Below the pieces are notes generated by a model. The model ran no database searches, was not told the DNA's origin, and worked only from the letters and a program-made list of their open reading frames with translations. This document shows, piece by piece, positions 16,712-26,064 of a stretch of DNA of 64,000 bases; the stretch's first letter is position 1; every line of letters begins with the position of its first letter. The stretch comes from CAZPBN01 sp964584935 (GTDB lineage Bacteria; Acidobacteriota; Aminicenantia; Aminicenantales; Aminicenantaceae). A program made the translations under genes and the position numbers. The stretch covers positions 62,001 through 126,000 of the forward strand of contig CAZPBN010000004.1 in NCBI GenBank assembly GCA_964584935.1. Reading direction: 5' to 3'.

Positions 16712-18481
16712 ATGAAGAGAATAACCTCACTAACCATCATTATCCTGTTTGTGTTTTTCTGTACAGGCATGATGTATGCCCAACAAAATAAAGAGGATAA
16801 GAAATTTCAAAAAACACTCGAAAAATATTTAGATAAATTATGGGAATTCTATCCTACCCAGGCAACTAAAGAAGGCTATCATGAATATGATGACGAATTA
16901 GCAGATCTGAGAGAAAGAAAGATTGACAGCAGGTATGAAGAAATACTTGAATTCAGCAAAAAACTGATTGCTGAAATCAACAGTCAAAAATTGAGCCCAG
17001 AATATAAAATTGACTTTGAAATTGTCCGGTCTTCATTGGATCTTGAATTACTCAATCACGAAAGTCTTCTTCCTTGGAATTATAATCCGCTTTTTTATAA
17101 TGAAATTATATTAGACAGTGTCAAACACCTGTTGAGCTCTGACTTTGCAGCACTTGAACAAAGAGCTGAAAATGCCAAGGAAAGACTTGAGAATCTCTCC
17201 GACTTTATTGACCAGGCAAAAAAGAATCTTGAAACACCCCCTAAACTTTTTACGGAAACCGCAATCCAGCAATTTCCAGGAATCATTGATTTTTATAAGA
17301 CAGACATCCACCAATTACTAGAGAATGCACCGGCAAGTATTAAAGCCGACATTCAAGAGGAATTAACTGATCTCATTCCTGTCCTTATTGACTACCAAAG
17401 CTATTTAGAAAATGAACTCCTTCCTAACTCCACAGGTAATTTCCGTCTCGGAGAACAAGCCTATTTAAAACTTCTAAGGGCAACTCTTTTTAACGATATT
17501 CCTCTCCAACAACTTCTGGCAAGAGCTGACGCTGATTATAATAATATAAGAAGAGAAATGGCTTTAGTTTGTCTTCCATTTTTTAAGGTTATGTATCCTG
17601 AGATAAATATTGAACAACTCACAGCAGGAAGAAGTAATCAGGCAAATCAAAATTATATTATTAAAAAAGTATTGGAAAAAATACAATCAAATCACACTTC
17701 CAAGGAAGTTTATTTCAGCAAAGTCAATTCTCTTGTGGATGAGATTAAGAATTTTGTCAGTGAAAAACAACTTTTTGTTTTTCCCGAAGTGGATTTAGAT
17801 ATAGTCCCCATGCCCGCTGAAAACACAAGCAAAACATGGATAAATCTTATTTCTCCGGGAGCATATAGCAGCAATGGAAAGTATATTTGTCAAATATCTC
17901 CCATACCAGACGATTGGACTTCAGAACAAGAAAATAGTTTTTTTGAAGAATACACTGACTTTCTCCTTTATTTCTGGACAGTAAGAAATGTCTATCCGGG
18001 TCATTGCATACCACTCTACAAAAGTAATCAAAACGCAACTCTCCTGAGAAAACTTTATCCTAGCAAACCACTCATCAAGGGATGGCCTCTTATGGTTGAA
18101 GAAATGCTCGTCTATTCAGGACTGGGCAATTATGACCTCAGACTTCGTTTAAATCAATTAAAAATGCGATTAAAAGCTGTTATAGATTTCCAACTCGACA
18201 TCAATATCCATCAGGGAGGGATGACAAAAGAAAAAGCTATTGATTATATGACAAAAGGTGGACTTCAAAGCGAGGTTGAAGCCGAAAGAAAATGGAAATA
18301 CATCGTTCTTAATCCAGGTGAGGCTGTAACCACCTATGTGGGACTCCAAGAAATCCTGGATATGGAAAAAATTTACAAAAACTCTGCTGGCGATTCTTAC
18401 AGCAAAAAAGAATTTTTAAACGAACTGCTCAGTTATGGAGCGATTCCTATTCGTTTCCTAAAAAAGAAATTTCAAAATTAA
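16712..18481 (+). CDS. DUF885 family protein, exported, with degenerate metal motif
   Basis: Exported protein of about 590 aa. The ATG at 16712 with GAGGAGG just upstream is preferred over an in-frame TTG at 16694; a signal peptide follows at once (about residues 3-22). The start of the mature part, LWEFYPTQATKEGYHEYDD, is typical of DUF885. Active relatives carry HExxPGH followed by an EGWA motif. Here the corresponding segment is VRNVYPGHCIPL, lacking the first His and Glu, and GWPLMVEEML follows. The tail NPGEAVTTYVG is conserved. The protein is therefore probably a catalytically altered or inactive paralogue. Confidence 0.82.
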   Translation: MKRITSLTIIILFVFFCTGMMYAQQNKEDKKFQKTLEKYLDKLWEFYPTQATKEGYHEYDDELADLRERKIDSRYEEILEFSKKLIAEINSQKLSPEYKIDFEIVRSSLDLELLNHESLLPWNYNPLFYNEIILDSVKHLLSSDFAALEQRAENAKERLENLSDFIDQAKKNLETPPKLFTETAIQQFPGIIDFYKTDIHQLLENAPASIKADIQEELTDLIPVLIDYQSYLENELLPNSTGNFRLGEQAYLKLLRATLFNDIPLQQLLARADADYNNIRREMALVCLPFFKVMYPEINIEQLTAGRSNQANQNYIIKKVLEKIQSNHTSKEVYFSKVNSLVDEIKNFVSEKQLFVFPEVDLDIVPMPAENTSKTWINLISPGAYSSNGKYICQISPIPDDWTSEQENSFFEEYTDFLLYFWTVRNVYPGHCIPLYKSNQNATLLRKLYPSKPLIKGWPLMVEEMLVYSGLGNYDLRLRLNQLKMRLKAVIDFQLDINIHQGGMTKEKAIDYMTKGGLQSEVEAERKWKYIVLNPGEAVTTYVGLQEILDMEKIYKNSAGDSYSKKEFLNELLSYGAIPIRFLKKKFQN

Positions 18482-18586
18482 ATTTAAAAATTCTGACGCC
18501 TGACATTTTGAGTTGCAGACAATTAATACTATATTCGGCTGCTCGCTGGATATTAAGAGAGCAATCTAATATCATTCCATTATTGT

Positions 18587-19402
18587 ATGGAAGAAAAAGA
18601 AAATATATTTTTCGTTGATTCCCATGCTCATCTGGGCATGGAAGATTTCGATCAAGACCGTCAACTTGTTGTTCAAAGAGCCTTCCAAAAAAGGATCAAA
18701 TCCATTCTCTGTCCTTCAGATTTAACCTGTCCAGAAAATGTTAATAAAACCTTATCTTTATCAGAAACGTTTAAAAACCTATTAGCTTCTAGCGGAGTTC
18801 ATCCCCACCAAGCAAAACAATTTAAAGACCAACATATCCAAGAAATTAAAAAATTGAACAAAAACAAAAAAATTGTTGCGGTGGGTGAGATTGGCCTTGA
18901 TTTTCACTATAATTTTTCAAAGAAAAAAGAACAAATGGCAGCACTGCGTCATCAACTCATCATAGCTCAACAACTTCACCTTCCTGTTATAATTCACAGC
19001 CGCAAATCCGGATCCGAAATTATTGTAGCCTTGAAAAATGAAAACTTTTCCCAGGGAGGTGTCCTTCACTGCTTTACTGAAGACTGGCAGACAGCAAAAA
19101 TGTTAATGGATTATAACTTTTTTATTTCCTTCTCTGGGATTTTAACCTATCCAAGCGCTTATGATATCCGGGAAACAGCTAAAAAAATTCCTATGGAAAA
19201 AATTTTAATTGAAACGGATTCCCCTTATTTGGTTCCTGTTTCCTTCCGCAAAACAAAAAAAAGAAATGAACCGGGTTATGTCATCGAAGTAGCAAAAATG
19301 CTCAGTGAACTTAAAAATATTCCTCTTGATGAAATCGCAGAAACAACAACCCATAATTTTGAGTTGCTATTCAAGTTTGAAATCAATAATATAAGATGTT
19401 AA
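18587..19402 (+). CDS. TatD family metal-dependent hydrolase/deoxyribonuclease
   Basis: TIM-barrel nuclease, 271 aa, normal length. Metal ligands appear in order: DSHAHLG (HxH) near residue 12, GEIGLDFHY near residue 101, IIHSR near residue 139, LHCFT near residue 163 and ETDSPYL near residue 212. TatD proteins act as 3'-5' exonucleases or D-aminoacyl/DNA repair-linked hydrolases. It precedes the polyprenyl synthase gene by 20 bp, so the two may be co-transcribed. No clear ribosome-binding site precedes the ATG. Confidence 0.93.
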   Translation: MEEKENIFFVDSHAHLGMEDFDQDRQLVVQRAFQKRIKSILCPSDLTCPENVNKTLSLSETFKNLLASSGVHPHQAKQFKDQHIQEIKKLNKNKKIVAVGEIGLDFHYNFSKKKEQMAALRHQLIIAQQLHLPVIIHSRKSGSEIIVALKNENFSQGGVLHCFTEDWQTAKMLMDYNFFISFSGILTYPSAYDIRETAKKIPMEKILIETDSPYLVPVSFRKTKKRNEPGYVIEVAKMLSELKNIPLDEIAETTTHNFELLFKFEINNIRC

Positions 19403-19422
19403 TATAATTGCCAGAATCATAA

Positions 19423-20445
19423 ATGACAAAATTAGATGCACCTTCTTTAAAATCCTCAATAAAAAGTAAATACAATCTTAAAAATTTATACAATACCATT
19501 AGAAATGACCTTGAAGAAGTGGAAAAAAATCTTAAAATATTGCCGAAATCATCAAATGCTCTTATCTCAGAAGTAGGAAGCTATCTTTTTCAGAATGCTG
19601 GCAAGAGGATAAGGCCTGCTCTTCTCATACTTTGCTCCAAACTATTTGGTTATAAGGGGAAAGAACACATTCTGACATCCGCTATAGTTGAAACAATCCA
19701 TACAGCCAGTTTGATCCATGACGATATTATTGACAACTCAGATATGAGAAGAGGGAAGCAATCTGTCCATACAAAATGGGGACCCAATATAACAGTTCTT
19801 CTTGGTGACTATCTCTATATAAAATCCATAAACAATTCCCTTAAAAGTAAAAACCGGCAAATAGTTAATATTCTTACAGATGTATCTGCAAAAATGATCG
19901 AAGGGGAACTGGATGAATATTATTTTAGTGGAAACCTGAAAATCAAAGAAAATGATTATCTTAACATCATTAGAAAGAAAACAGCATCACTCTTTTCTGC
20001 TTCCTGTGAAATAGGAGGAATATTAGGAAAAGCTTCCCTAAAAGACAAAAACTTCTTAATTGATTACGGTATAAATATTGGAATGTCTTTTCAGATTATT
20101 GATGATTTTCTTGACTATACAGGAGATGAAAATAAACTTGGAAAACCCATTCTTTCAGATTTAAGTGAAGGCCACATCACACTTCCTCTTATTTATACTC
20201 TTAATAACGATGGCAAACGAAACAGAGAGCATATTACTAAATTGATAAAGAAGAAATCATTGAATAATGAGAACAAAAAAGAAATATGTGATATTGTTCA
20301 ATCGAACGGATCTCTTGATTATATGTATAACAAAGCCAAACATTTCTCAGCTGCAGCAAAAGAAAATGTTTCTCAATTTCCTGAATCCACATATAAAGAA
20401 ACTCTCTCCCTACTACCAGAATTTATACTGACTCGAATTTCCTAG
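19423..20445 (+). CDS. Polyprenyl diphosphate synthase (trans-prenyltransferase)
   Basis: Chain-elongating isoprenyl transferase, 340 aa, probably making the side chain of a quinone. Both aspartate-rich motifs are present: DDIIDNSDMRRG near residue 102 and DDFLDYTGD near residue 227, plus GKRIRP near residue 65. The long-chain class is suggested by small residues before the first motif (TASLIHDD). Product chain length cannot be fixed from sequence. It follows tatD closely. Confidence 0.92.
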   Translation: MTKLDAPSLKSSIKSKYNLKNLYNTIRNDLEEVEKNLKILPKSSNALISEVGSYLFQNAGKRIRPALLILCSKLFGYKGKEHILTSAIVETIHTASLIHDDIIDNSDMRRGKQSVHTKWGPNITVLLGDYLYIKSINNSLKSKNRQIVNILTDVSAKMIEGELDEYYFSGNLKIKENDYLNIIRKKTASLFSASCEIGGILGKASLKDKNFLIDYGINIGMSFQIIDDFLDYTGDENKLGKPILSDLSEGHITLPLIYTLNNDGKRNREHITKLIKKKSLNNENKKEICDIVQSNGSLDYMYNKAKHFSAAAKENVSQFPESTYKETLSLLPEFILTRIS

Positions 20446-20629
20446 ATATATTATTTCTGAATTGTTAAATGGCTATATTGCTAAGATCCAATCAACTGCC
20501 ATGAGATTCTATCAGCTAACAATGGCGTGAAAAAGCCATCTTGCCAATTCACCGAATGACCTCTCTAATAATGACATTTTTATCTATCTCTGATATCATC
20601 AATGAATAAACTCAAAATTGGAACAAAGC

Positions 20630-21139
20630 ATGGTTGAAATTGAAGTAAAAATAAAGATCAATGCTGTTAGTCCGATCAAAGAAAAAATAATAAATTCAGG
20701 AGCAAAGTTAGAAAAAGATCGGTATTACGAAGAGAATACACTCTTTGATTTTCCCGATCATTCACTTTTAAAAAAATCAGAAGCTTTGAGACTTAGAACA
20801 ATCAATAAAAAATATTACTTAACCTATAAAGGCGCTCCTCAACGTTCTAGAAAATTTAAAATTAGGAAAGAATATGAAACTGAAATTAAAAATGGAAAAC
20901 AATTTAAAAAAATTCTAAAGTCATTAAACCTGGTACCAGTCTTTCAATATAACAAGCACAGAACCGTGTATAAAAGCAAAAATCTTAAAATTTTTCTTGA
21001 TGAATTAAGCATAGGGAATTTCCTTGAATTAGAAGGGAATCAAAGTGATATTGTTAGATTTGCAAAATCTTTGAATTTATCCAAAAAAGACTTTATTAAA
21101 ACTGATTATATCCAACTTTTAAAAAAGAACTCAACCTGA
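20630..21139 (+). CDS. CYTH domain protein (class IV adenylate cyclase/CyaB-like)
   Basis: About 170 aa, a single CYTH domain. It begins with the EIEVKIKI signature directly after the ATG at 20630, so this start is preferred over an in-frame TTG four codons upstream. Other tunnel residues are ALRLRT, YLTYKG, RKEYETEI and FLDELSIGNFLELEG, in the expected order. CYTH enzymes bind triphosphates; members include CyaB cyclases and triphosphatases. Which activity applies here is not decidable. The gene stands alone, convergent with rpoZ. Confidence 0.88.
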   Translation: MVEIEVKIKINAVSPIKEKIINSGAKLEKDRYYEENTLFDFPDHSLLKKSEALRLRTINKKYYLTYKGAPQRSRKFKIRKEYETEIKNGKQFKKILKSLNLVPVFQYNKHRTVYKSKNLKIFLDELSIGNFLELEGNQSDIVRFAKSLNLSKKDFIKTDYIQLLKKNST

Positions 21140-21208
21140 AAGGACTCAGTTCCCAGCTTTCCCCTTTGCTTACGGATATATAAACAATCCATTTAGATAA
21201 AATAGTTC

Positions 21209-21532
21209 TCACTCTTTTTTTGTATCATCTTTTATGGAATTATCTTTAGCCTCATCCTCGGACTTGGTTTCATCAATATTACCATTTTCTTTTTCTCTCA
21301 CTATTTCTTCTCCAATAAAGGCTTCATCTTCCGTTTTAAGACTTTCTGTTTTTGAGGGTTGAATGAACTCATAATCAACTAAGCCTTTTCTTACTTCTTC
21401 TTGAGCAATCCGTATCATATTTTTTGATTTGGTTTTTATCTTTGGTCTCGCTCCTTTCAACAGCATTGAAGCTCTTTTGGCAGAGAGGATTATGTATCTA
21501 AATTTACTATCTATATCTCCGTACTTCTTCAA
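21209..21532 (-). CDS. rpoZ: RNA polymerase omega subunit
   Basis: 107 aa. The conserved core DSKFRYIILSAKRASMLLKG followed by GARPK and RIAQEEVRKGLVDYEF identifies the omega subunit, which assists assembly of the beta-prime subunit. The last ~40 residues are a very acidic Glu/Asp/Lys-rich tail, longer than in most homologues. Start is TTG at 21532 with AAGGAG 10 nt upstream; no ATG lies at the N-terminus. In many genomes gmk precedes rpoZ, but here a non-coding stretch does. Confidence 0.9.
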   Translation of the reverse strand: MKKYGDIDSKFRYIILSAKRASMLLKGARPKIKTKSKNMIRIAQEEVRKGLVDYEFIQPSKTESLKTEDEAFIGEEIVREKENGNIDETKSEDEAKDNSIKDDTKKE

Positions 21533-21908
21533 ATGATTTTATCTCCTTTGGTTTGATTTGTTAATTAAACTACTCAAAAAAAATAAGATATTACGAATTA
21601 ATTAAAATACCAGAAATTATCAAATAATTCAATATATTGTTTTGGTTGAAGTTCCCCCATTTTTTTTTATAGGATAATAATAATGAAATGGATCAGGTTA
21701 ATGGGTTCAAAAACACGCAGGATTTGACCATGTCTGTAAGGACTAATCCCTGTATTGGGCCTCATAGGCCGATCCCCCGATCGGGATCATAAAAGTAAAA
21801 TTTGAGATTATATTATATTTACCGGATGAAAAATGTATGTAATCACTGGCAATACAAAAGAATTAAAATACAGTTAAATCCTTCAATAAAGAATTTTATT
21901 AATTTATA
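21533..21908. other. 376-bp intergenic stretch with palindromes
   Basis: No supportable gene. The rpoZ-proximal half is AT-rich. The other half contains a REP-like unit (21734-21761) and a hairpin with GATCCC/GGGATC arms (21771-21788). The region separates rpoZ from the 3' end of the aromatic operon, where the hairpins could stop transcription. Confidence 0.6.
21734..21761 (-). repeat. REP-like palindromic unit
   Basis: Read on the - strand the unit is GGCCCAATACAGGGATTAGT followed by CCTTACAG. It shares length, arm sequence and the terminal CCTACAG-type end with the units at 35111-35210 and 42283-42343. A second, unrelated hairpin follows at 21771-21788. Confidence 0.6.
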
Positions 21909-22337
21909 TTACGCAATCAAATGAAGTAAAGCGTAAAGATAACTTTTCCATCCAAAACCAGATATAATTCCTACACAAGCAGAAGCGGTGATGCTTTTCA
22001 GGCGGAATTCTTCCCGGCTATAAATATTAGAGAGATGAACCTCAATGGCTGGAAGATTAACAGATTTCAAAGCATCCAGAATAGAATATGAAGTGTAACT
22101 CAATGCCCCTGGATTAATGATTATTCCACTGAAATTCCCTTTTGCTTGTTGAATCTTTTCAATAATTTCTCCTTCAAAATTTGACTGTACCCACTCTATT
22201 TCAGCACCTTTATTCTGGGCAAAATTCTTTATCTCTTTTTCAATTTCATCAATGGTCATATCACCATAAATTTCCTGCTCTCTTTTTCCTAAAAGATTTA
22301 AATTGGGACCATTTATAATCATGATTTTTGTATCCAT
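21909..22337 (-). CDS. aroQ: 3-dehydroquinate dehydratase, type II
   Basis: Third step of the shikimate pathway. 142 aa from the preferred ATG at 22337, which has GAGGAG 7 nt upstream; a longer in-frame extension to 22388 overlaps its promoter and is rejected. Motifs: INGPNLNLLGKRE (catalytic Tyr region IYG follows), NFEGEIIEKIQ, INPGALSYTSYSILDAL and VEVHLSN-type EVHLSNIYSREEFR with the catalytic His. It is the last gene of the aromatic cluster and has its own promoter. Confidence 0.95.
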   Translation of the reverse strand: MDTKIMIINGPNLNLLGKREQEIYGDMTIDEIEKEIKNFAQNKGAEIEWVQSNFEGEIIEKIQQAKGNFSGIIINPGALSYTSYSILDALKSVNLPAIEVHLSNIYSREEFRLKSITASACVGIISGFGWKSYLYALLHLIA

Positions 22338-22359
22338 AGGAAATCTCCTCGTTCGATTA

Positions 22360-22388
22360 ACTATAATCCCCTTTTCATTATTTGTCAA
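22360..22388 (-). promoter_or_regulatory. Internal promoter of aroQ
   Basis: On the - strand TTGACA (22383-22388), 17-bp spacer, TATAGT (22360-22365), then a 22-nt stretch to the ATG with GAGGAG inside. This near-consensus promoter allows aroQ to be made when the trp leader terminates transcription. Confidence 0.75.
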
Positions 22389-22458
22389 AATATTTTATTA
22401 TAGGAATTCCTCCAATTTTATAAGGCTCTGAAGGCATATTGTTTTATATTTTTTTCTC

Positions 22459-23475
22459 CTATAGACTTTTATTCACTGATTTAGCTACTGGTTTTAATTC
22501 CTTGACCATCCTATGAAATTCTTTAAAATCAAGGCTTTGTAAACCATCACTCAATGCCTTTTCTGGATTCGGATGGATTTCAACTAAAAGACAATCAGCT
22601 CCAGCAGCTATAGAAGCTTTGGATACGGGTATAATCAGAGAACTCATTCCTGTTCCATGGCTTGGATCAACGCAAACAGGTAAATGAGATAGCTGTTTTA
22701 GAAGGGGGATGGAAGCCAGATCCAGTGTGTTCCGAGTAAATTTTTCAAAAGTCCTGATACCTCTTTCACAAAGAATAACATTTGAATTCCCATTGGAAAG
22801 TATATATTCAGCAGCCATTAAAAATTCTTCAATGGTGGCAACCATACCTCTTTTCAACATCACCGGCTTGTTTGATTTCCCCACTTTCTCTAAAAGTGAA
22901 TAATTCTGCATATTCCTTGTTCCTATCTGAAAAATATCAGCGGCTTCTCCAACAATTGGAACCTGATGAGGAGCCATCACTTCGGTAATGACAGAAAGTC
23001 CTGTTTTTTCTTTGACCTCTTTGAGTAGTTCCAATCCTTTTTCCTTCATACCCTGAAAACTGTAAGGAGAAGTACGTGGTTTAAAAGCTCCTCCTCTCAA
23101 TATATTAACACCTGCTTCTTTAACCGCAAAAGCTGTCTCTAATATTTGTTCTCTGCTTTCTATTGCACAAGGTCCAGCCATTAAAATGATTTTCTTTTCT
23201 CCTATGTTAATACCGTTAACAGGAACCACGCTGCTTTCTGACTTGAATTCTCTGCTCGCCAGTTTAAAAGGTTTCGAGATGGGAACAATTTTTTCAACTC
23301 CTGATAAAATTCTTAATCTTTCTTTAAGCTCCGAACTACTTCCATTCCCAATCAGACCAATGATTGATCTCTGTTCTCCTCTTGAAACAAAATATTTCAA
23401 ACCAATGGTTTTAATTTCCTGTAATACCTGTGAAATTTCCTTTAAAGACGCAGCCTGTTTCATCACAATAATCAT
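22459..23475 (-). CDS. aroF: 3-deoxy-7-phosphoheptulonate synthase (type I-beta, AroF/KDPG-like)
   Basis: First enzyme of the shikimate pathway: PEP plus erythrose 4-phosphate to DAHP. 338 aa. An N-terminal ferredoxin-like regulatory domain (residues 1-75) precedes the TIM barrel, as in Thermotoga DAHP synthase. Barrel motifs: MAGPCAIES, RGGAFKPRTSPYSFQG, QIGTRNMQNY, LKRGM and CVDPSHGTG. The ATG has GGGAGG 6 nt upstream. It follows trpA by 24 bp, so it is part of the trp transcript and its supply of chorismate precursor is tied to tryptophan demand. Confidence 0.95.
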   Translation of the reverse strand: MIIVMKQAASLKEISQVLQEIKTIGLKYFVSRGEQRSIIGLIGNGSSSELKERLRILSGVEKIVPISKPFKLASREFKSESSVVPVNGINIGEKKIILMAGPCAIESREQILETAFAVKEAGVNILRGGAFKPRTSPYSFQGMKEKGLELLKEVKEKTGLSVITEVMAPHQVPIVGEAADIFQIGTRNMQNYSLLEKVGKSNKPVMLKRGMVATIEEFLMAAEYILSNGNSNVILCERGIRTFEKFTRNTLDLASIPLLKQLSHLPVCVDPSHGTGMSSLIIPVSKASIAAGADCLLVEIHPNPEKALSDGLQSLDFKEFHRMVKELKPVAKSVNKSL

Positions 23476-23499
23476 GTCAAACCTCCCTTAATACCAATT

Positions 23500-24294
23500 T
23501 CATATAGCTTGTCTAAGTTCCATAAGAAATGTTCCCACTTTCTTAATAATATTTTTTTCCATTTCTTTTCCTCTTATGATATCTATAATCGCACTGCCAA
23601 TAATAACTCCATCTGATAATTCGGTTACTTTTCGGGCTTGAAAAGAATTTGAAATTCCAAATCCGACACATAAAGGTTTGGAAGTGGTTTTTCTAGTTTT
23701 TTGGATATAAGCGGCCAGTTTATCAGAAAGAGTTCCCCTTACCCCTGTTACACCAGTTAAGGAAACAAGGTATATAAACCCGTTTGAAACTTTATCTATA
23801 CTTTCTATTCTTTCACAACAGGTGGAAGGAGAAACCAGGTAAATCAAATCAATTCCTTTTTTTGCCAACATTTTTCGGGTGGGATAACTTTCTTCTAGTA
23901 CGAGATCGGGGACAATCACTCCCTCAATATTCGCTTTTCTCATTTCCACACTGAATTTATCTAGCCTTTTCTGGAGAATATAATTGAAATACGGCATTAA
24001 AATCAGAGAAGCATCCAATTTTCCCTTCAAACAGTAAAGATCTTCCAGTAATTGTGAATACAAAAATCCACTCTTTAAAACCCATTGACTGGAATATTGA
24101 ATCGTCTTTCCATCCGCTAAGGGATCTGAAAAAGGGATTCCTATTTCAATATAATCGGCATTGGCATCATCTGCTCTTAATAAAAATTCACGAAATTTTT
24201 CTCTCGATGGATAAAATGCAGTCATAAATGGAATAAACGCTTTCTTGCCTTGGGATAATAAATCTGAAAATCTTGCTTCTATTTTACTCAACAA
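23500..24294 (-). CDS. trpA: Tryptophan synthase alpha subunit
   Basis: Cleaves indole-3-glycerol phosphate to indole and glyceraldehyde 3-phosphate. 264 aa. The catalytic Glu lies in YIEIGIPFSDPLADG, the catalytic Asp in VIVPDL, and the phosphate site is GFGISN and GSAIID. The start overlaps the trpB stop by 11 nt, typical of translational coupling of the two subunits. Confidence 0.96.
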   Translation of the reverse strand: MLSKIEARFSDLLSQGKKAFIPFMTAFYPSREKFREFLLRADDANADYIEIGIPFSDPLADGKTIQYSSQWVLKSGFLYSQLLEDLYCLKGKLDASLILMPYFNYILQKRLDKFSVEMRKANIEGVIVPDLVLEESYPTRKMLAKKGIDLIYLVSPSTCCERIESIDKVSNGFIYLVSLTGVTGVRGTLSDKLAAYIQKTRKTTSKPLCVGFGISNSFQARKVTELSDGVIIGSAIIDIIRGKEMEKNIIKKVGTFLMELRQAI

Positions 24295-25471
24295 ATCCTC
24301 CTGTTCTTTTCACTATATCCAAATCCTTATCACCTCTCCCTGATAGGTTAATCACAACAACACTTCCTTCCGGAAATGTGGAAACATGTTTTTTGAAATA
24401 GGCAATGGCATGCGCTGTTTCCAACGCCGGAATAATTCCTTCCATTCGTGACAGCTCCCAAAAGGCATCCAAAGCTTCGTCATCACTAACCGGTTCAATG
24501 ATTAATCTCCGTTTATCTCTCAAATAACTTAATTCAGGTCCAACTCCAGGATAATCGAGTCCGGCTGAGATGGAATGAGTTGGCAATATCTGGCCCTCTT
24601 CATCTTGGAGAAGATAGGAATAGGACCCATGAAGCACTCCAGGTCTTCCCATTGTTAAAGAGGCAGAATGGTCTCCATTTTCTTTTCCTGTTCCTCCTGC
24701 TTCTACTCCAATCAACTTAATCTTTTTTTTAGAAACAAACGGGTAGAAAAGACCTAAGGAATTGGAACCTCCACCCACACAGGCAATCAGAATATCGGGC
24801 AATTTGTTTTCAGCAGATAACATCTGGGATTTGACTTCCTCTCCAATCACAGACTGAAAATTTCTAACCATAACTGGATAAGGAAATGGTCCCACAACAG
24901 ATCCTATCAGATAATGAGTTGTATTCACATTTGTCACCCAGTCTCTGATTGCCTCATTGATGGCTTCTTTTAAAGTCCCGGACCCAGAAGCAACCTTCAC
25001 TATTTGAGCTCCCAAAATCTTCATCTTCATCTGATTGGGAGCCTGCCTTAAAAAGTCCTTTTCTCCCATATAAATCACACATTCCAATCCCAGCAAGGCA
25101 CAGGCTGTCGCGGTTGCCACACCATGCTGTCCTGCTCCTGTTTCAGCAACAATTCTCTTTTTGCCAATTTTTTTTGCCAGCAATGCCTGACCTAAAGCGT
25201 TGTTTATCTTGTGAGCTCCTGTATGACAGAGATCCTCTCTTTTTAAATAAATTTTGCATTTGTATTTTTTGCTCAGTCTTTGGGCAAAATACAACGGAGT
25301 CGGTCTGCCCACATATTGAGAAAGATATTTTTCAAAGCTTCGTCGAAAGGCTGAGTCGTCTTTCAAACGAAAATAGGCCTTTTCTAATTCAAATAGGTTC
25401 TCCATGACTGTTTCAGGAACAAACTGCCCTCCAAAACATCCAAATTTTCTCGCTATTTTTGCATGTTGCAT
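24284..25471 (-). CDS. trpB: Tryptophan synthase beta subunit
   Basis: PLP enzyme that condenses indole with serine. 395 aa. It opens with FGCFGGQFVPETVM. The PLP lysine is in EDLCHTGAHKINNALGQ, the catalytic Glu in ETGAGQHGVA, and the phosphate-binding loop is CVGGGSNSLGLF. The length and motifs place it in the TrpB1 class that pairs with TrpA. Its start overlaps the end of trpF by 19 nt. Confidence 0.96.
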   Translation of the reverse strand: MQHAKIARKFGCFGGQFVPETVMENLFELEKAYFRLKDDSAFRRSFEKYLSQYVGRPTPLYFAQRLSKKYKCKIYLKREDLCHTGAHKINNALGQALLAKKIGKKRIVAETGAGQHGVATATACALLGLECVIYMGEKDFLRQAPNQMKMKILGAQIVKVASGSGTLKEAINEAIRDWVTNVNTTHYLIGSVVGPFPYPVMVRNFQSVIGEEVKSQMLSAENKLPDILIACVGGGSNSLGLFYPFVSKKKIKLIGVEAGGTGKENGDHSASLTMGRPGVLHGSYSYLLQDEEGQILPTHSISAGLDYPGVGPELSYLRDKRRLIIEPVSDDEALDAFWELSRMEGIIPALETAHAIAYFKKHVSTFPEGSVVVINLSGRGDKDLDIVKRTGGFVE

Positions 25472-26064
25472 TTTTTAATCCTTCTAATAAAATTTTTAAC
25501 TTTTTCAGGGCTTTTGATACCATTTTCCTTTTCCACACCCCGGCAAACATCAACACCGTATATCGAAACATTTTTAATAACATCTTCTATATTCTCCAGA
25601 TTGAGTCCCCCCGCTAAAATCACTTTTCCTAATTGACTTGCCTTTTTGATAACATCCCAATCAAGCGAATAACTTTGTATTCCATTCTTTGGGAAATCCA
25701 GCATGAACAAAGGCAATGAGAATTGTTTTATTTCCTCCAAAACATTTTCCTTGTTCATTTCAAATACCCTGAACGCCTTATAATCAAAATTGTTCAAATA
25801 TCTTTTTTTCACATTTCCGTGAAGCTGAACAATATTCAAATCACAGTAATCCATAATTTCTTTAACCACAGTAACTTTATCCTCAAAAAAAACGCCCACC
25901 TTGCAAACAAAAGGAGGGAGTTTCCATACAATTTTTTTCACATCTTCAGGTTTTACTTGACGCGGACTCTTTGTGAAAATAAATCCAAGTGCGTCCGCTC
26001 CCTCTTCAGCTGCCAGAAGAGCATCCTTGAGATTGGTAATTCCACAAATTTTTACTTTAACCAT
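25453..26064 (-). CDS. trpF: Phosphoribosylanthranilate isomerase
   Basis: Amadori rearrangement in tryptophan synthesis. 203 aa TIM barrel. KICGITN (catalytic Cys) starts at residue 4, GFIFTKSPRQV near residue 28, QLHGN near residue 79, LAGGLNLENI near residue 150 and GVDVCRGVE near residue 172. It overlaps trpC by 8 nt upstream and trpB by 19 nt downstream. Confidence 0.95.
   Translation of the reverse strand: MVKVKICGITNLKDALLAAEEGADALGFIFTKSPRQVKPEDVKKIVWKLPPFVCKVGVFFEDKVTVVKEIMDYCDLNIVQLHGNVKKRYLNNFDYKAFRVFEMNKENVLEEIKQFSLPLFMLDFPKNGIQSYSLDWDVIKKASQLGKVILAGGLNLENIEDVIKNVSIYGVDVCRGVEKENGIKSPEKVKNFIRRIKKCNMQK

Noticed and set aside
22338..22388. N-terminal extension of aroQ to 22388
   Set aside because: It would include the promoter and the GAGGAG site of the internal ATG at 22337, and family proteins start at the INGPNLNLLG strand.
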